The position numbers and the translations under genes were made by a program. Under the pieces are notes generated by a model that was not told the DNA's origin, did no database searches, and saw only the letters and a list, made by a program, of their open reading frames with translations. Below are positions 61,693 through 64,000 of a DNA stretch of 64,000 bases, in pieces. The DNA is from Desulfobacterales bacterium (GTDB lineage Bacteria; Desulfobacterota; Desulfobacteria; Desulfobacterales; JALSRD01), in assembly GCA_026984935.1 (NCBI GenBank), contig JALSRD010000100.1:1-64000 (forward strand), read 5' to 3'. How positions within the stretch are numbered: position 1 is the stretch's first letter; each line of letters opens with the position of its first letter.

Positions 61693-64000
61693 CTATCCGG
61701 TTTCCAGGGAGCGGGCCAGGATTTCCACCGGGTGCCGCACCGGCAGTGCGCCGCGCTGTTCCATCTGCATGCGGCAGGTGGGGCAGTCGGTGGCGGCGAC
61801 ATCTGCCCGGCTTTCGGCCAGGCGGTTCGCCAGGTCCTGTCCCAGGCGGGCACTCACGGCCGCGTTGCGGACCGCCATCCCCCAGCTGCCCGCCATGCCG
61901 CAGCAGTGGCTGTCCAAAACGATGGCTTCGATCCCCGGAATGCCGGCCAACAGGTCCGCCGAACTCTGTGGCGCGGTCTGCACGCGCAGGTGGCAGGGCG
62001 CATGATAGGCCACGCGTCTCTTTTGGCGCGCCAGCGGCAGGCGGTCTTGTGAATCGCCGACCAAGCGGCTGATGTGCAACGTCTTGGCGCGGATACGCGC
62101 CGCTGTTTCGGGCGGCAGCAGCCAGCCCCACTCGCGCATCAGCGCCAGACCGCAGGAGGAACAGGTGACCACGATGCAGGCGACGGTTTTCAGCAGGTGC
62201 CGCCAGGCAGACAGGTTTTGTGTGATCTTCCTGGCCGCCGGACGCGCCATGCCCTTGGACAGCATGGGCAGTCCGCAGCAGTGCTGCACGGGCAGGTGCA
62301 CCTGCATCCCCATGGCGGTGAGTACGGCGACGGCGGCCTCGCCGATCTCCGGCCGCACATAGGTCGCGTAGCAGCCGGCAAAGTAAAGCACGCGGGTGCG
62401 GCCGCTGCCGCTGACAGCCGGCAGCCTTTCGGTCAGGCTGCGCCGCGCAAAGGCACGCGGCAGCCGCTCGGGCGCGATGCCCGTGATCCGTCTGACGGCC
62501 CGCTGTACCCCTTTGAGGCGCAGCGGCAGCACCGGCAGGCCGCCGGTTGTGCATGCCATGCGCCCGGCGGGCTCCAGGCTGGTAAGCAGACGGTCCTGCG
62601 GGCGTGCCCCGAAGCGGTGGACATACTGTGCGCGGGCTTCCAGGGCCATTTTGGGAATATTGACATGCGAGGGGCACTCCACCCGGCAGCTGCCGCAGTT
62701 GATGCACTGCCGCATGACTTCCTGAAAAGCCCGGCGGTACAGCGCATGCTGGGCCACGGCACCACTGACCAGGCTGCGCAGCAGGTTGGCCTTGGCCCGG
62801 GGAGTGGCGGACTCTTGGTGGGTGAACTTGTAGACCGGGCACATGCGCGTGGCAGTGGTCACGGTGGTGCACTTGGCACAGCCGTGGCAGCTCTCGACGG
62901 CCGTTGCAAAACCCCCGGGCCACAGCAGGTGTCGGCCCGGCAGTTCCCGGGTGCGGGCGCGCCCGTTGCCGAAGCGCAGGTCTCTTTGCATCTGCTGCGG
63001 ATCACCGTGGGTTTTGATGTCCGGGTTCAACCGCCCGTCCGGGTCCAGCAGCTGTTTGACCTGCTCGAAGAGCGGGTGGATGCCGGGGTACTGGCGCCGG
63101 ATGTAGGCGCTGCGCAGCCGGCCGTCGCCGTGCTCGCCGGAAACGGTGCCGCCCAAGGCATGCACCAGTTCGAAAAGGTCGTCGGCCAACACTTTCAGCA
63201 GCCGCCGGTCGCGGCCGCTTTTCAGGTCCAGCAGCGGGCGTGTGTGCAAAAGGCCCTTGGCGATGTGGCCGTAAATGACGAAATCCACGCGTCTGTGCGC
63301 CAACAGGGCGTACAGGCCGTTGAAAAACGGCGCCAGCGCGCTGACCGGCACGGCGGCGTCTTCGATAACGGCCGCGATTTTGCGGCGTCCCCTGAGGCGG
63401 TAAAGCGTCGGTACGGCCGCTTTGCGCACGGCCCACAATTCGGCTTTTTCATCCGCCGCAGACCCGCTTTTCAGATGCCGGCAATGGCATTTTTCCCTTA
63501 GGCGCTGCACCGCCCGCCCTGCCGCCCGGCGGCAGGGGGCTTCGCCGGGGCCGTCGAACTCGATCAGCAGCAGGTTGTCCACGTCCCGCGGCAGGCGGTT
63601 CTTCAGGTGCCCGTCGGTTTCCAGCGCCAGGCGCAACAGCGACCGGTCCATGATTTCGATCGCCGAAGGTTTGAGCGGCAGCAGGGCCTGCACAGCCCTT
63701 ACGGCCGACTGGATGTCGTCGAAGCCGGCAACCACCAGGCAGTCGGCCGCCGGCCGCGGCGCCAGGGCGAACGTCAGCTGCGTGACGATGCCCAGTGTGC
63801 CCTCGCTGCCGGCGAAAAGGCCGCCCAGCTGCAACCGGCCGTTGCGCACCAGACCGCGCAGGTTGTACCCGCAGACGTTTGCCACGACATCCGGGTAGGC
63901 ACTTTCGATGCGCCCGCGGTTTTTGGTGTAGAGTGCCTGCAGGCGCTGCAATGCCGGGGGCAGGTGGCGGCCGGCGGCGGAAATTTCGGACAGACGTAGA
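61693..64000 (-). CDS. FAD/Fe-S glycolate- or D-lactate-type dehydrogenase (partial)
   Basis: The frame stays open to the right edge of the window, so the N-terminal FAD-binding (type 4) part is cut. The visible part carries GGLFAGSEGTLGIVTQ, the FAD-linked oxidase C-terminal domain, and a dicluster region (CHGCAKC with CINCGSCRVECP). Two CCG domains, CCGLPMLSKG and CCGMAGSWGM, follow. This is the fused GlcD/GlcF or YdiJ/Dld arrangement that oxidises a 2-hydroxy acid and feeds electrons to the membrane pool. The substrate (glycolate, lactate or another) cannot be told. The first residues of the track ORF are not the real start. Confidence 0.9.
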   Translation of the reverse strand, partial: LRLSEISAAGRHLPPALQRLQALYTKNRGRIESAYPDVVANVCGYNLRGLVRNGRLQLGGLFAGSEGTLGIVTQLTFALAPRPAADCLVVAGFDDIQSAVRAVQALLPLKPSAIEIMDRSLLRLALETDGHLKNRLPRDVDNLLLIEFDGPGEAPCRRAAGRAVQRLREKCHCRHLKSGSAADEKAELWAVRKAAVPTLYRLRGRRKIAAVIEDAAVPVSALAPFFNGLYALLAHRRVDFVIYGHIAKGLLHTRPLLDLKSGRDRRLLKVLADDLFELVHALGGTVSGEHGDGRLRSAYIRRQYPGIHPLFEQVKQLLDPDGRLNPDIKTHGDPQQMQRDLRFGNGRARTRELPGRHLLWPGGFATAVESCHGCAKCTTVTTATRMCPVYKFTHQESATPRAKANLLRSLVSGAVAQHALYRRAFQEVMRQCINCGSCRVECPSHVNIPKMALEARAQYVHRFGARPQDRLLTSLEPAGRMACTTGGLPVLPLRLKGVQRAVRRITGIAPERLPRAFARRSLTERLPAVSGSGRTRVLYFAGCYATYVRPEIGEAAVAVLTAMGMQVHLPVQHCCGLPMLSKGMARPAARKITQNLSAWRHLLKTVACIVVTCSSCGLALMREWGWLLPPETAARIRAKTLHISRLVGDSQDRLPLARQKRRVAYHAPCHLRVQTAPQSSADLLAGIPGIEAIVLDSHCCGMAGSWGMAVRNAAVSARLGQDLANRLAESRADVAATDCPTCRMQMEQRGALPVRHPVEILARSLETG

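Noticed and set aside
61544-62923. 459-residue minus-strand ORF
   Set aside because: It is an out-of-frame shadow of the dehydrogenase on the same strand with random composition.
62074-63501. 475-residue plus-strand ORF
   Set aside because: It is antisense to the dehydrogenase gene, whose cluster and CCG motifs are unambiguous.
1-64000. tRNA, rRNA, CRISPR, prophage or insertion sequence
   Set aside because: I scanned the gaps and gene set and saw no repeat-spacer arrays, transposase or integrase genes, or rRNA-like sequence. Short tRNAs were looked for by eye only.

Overview
The window is about 60% G+C and densely coded. It reads like the chromosome of a Gram-negative anaerobe, most likely a sulfate-reducer-like member of the Desulfobacterota (Deltaproteobacteria). 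This is inferred from gene content: a full outer-membrane and lipid A assembly set with LpxI instead of LpxH, a hybrid-cluster protein (Hcp) with a divergent HcpR-type regulator, several low-potential ferredoxin proteins, and a small siroheme/[4Fe-4S] protein. I see no rRNA, tRNA, prophage, insertion sequence or CRISPR array.

Layout. 0.3-4.1 kb: an NRDE/TANGO2-like protein, an HD-GYP response regulator and a GT4 glycosyltransferase. 4.2-15.6 kb, all on the minus strand: ftsK, RNase J, plsC, a small unknown gene, ogt, a 2[4Fe-4S] ferredoxin, then tmk, a cysteine synthase/cysteinyl-tRNA synthetase fusion, an unknown gene, and surE. 15.7-24.5 kb, plus strand: lptD, a NusG-like factor, an HU/IHF protein, holB-ricT-metG and a small penicillin-binding transpeptidase.

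24.6-42.2 kb is a 15-gene plus-strand block for building the outer membrane: lysS, lolC, lolD, bamA, skp, lpxD, fabZ, lpxA, lpxI, a Gfo/Idh/MocA oxidoreductase, lpxB, msbA, lptF, lptG, lpxK. It covers lipoprotein release, barrel assembly, lipid A synthesis from UDP-acyl-GlcNAc to lipid IVA, and export. 42.2-47.1 kb continues the LPS theme with waaA (minus strand), lpxL and two GT2 glycosyltransferases, plus a convergent osmC-like gene.

47.1-54.4 kb, minus strand: an L-cysteine desulfidase-like protein and a tripartite RND efflux operon (tolC, adaptor, pump) behind a near-consensus promoter. 54.7-59.6 kb is an iron-sulfur/nitrosative-stress region: a PCP_red-siroheme-ferredoxin protein, a ferredoxin-like protein, a zinc-ribbon protein with a degenerate HD-like region, hcp, and divergent hcpR with a perfect palindromic operator between them. 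59.7-64.0 kb: mobB, a ferritin-like protein, an enoyl-CoA hydratase and a truncated FAD/Fe-S glycolate- or lactate-type dehydrogenase running off the right edge.

The most unusual item is the CysK-CysS fusion (11515-13803). Its synthetase half keeps all four zinc ligands and the tRNA-binding C-terminus, but its HIGH, adenosine-loop and KMSKS motifs are altered. The methionyl-tRNA synthetase in the same window is fully canonical.
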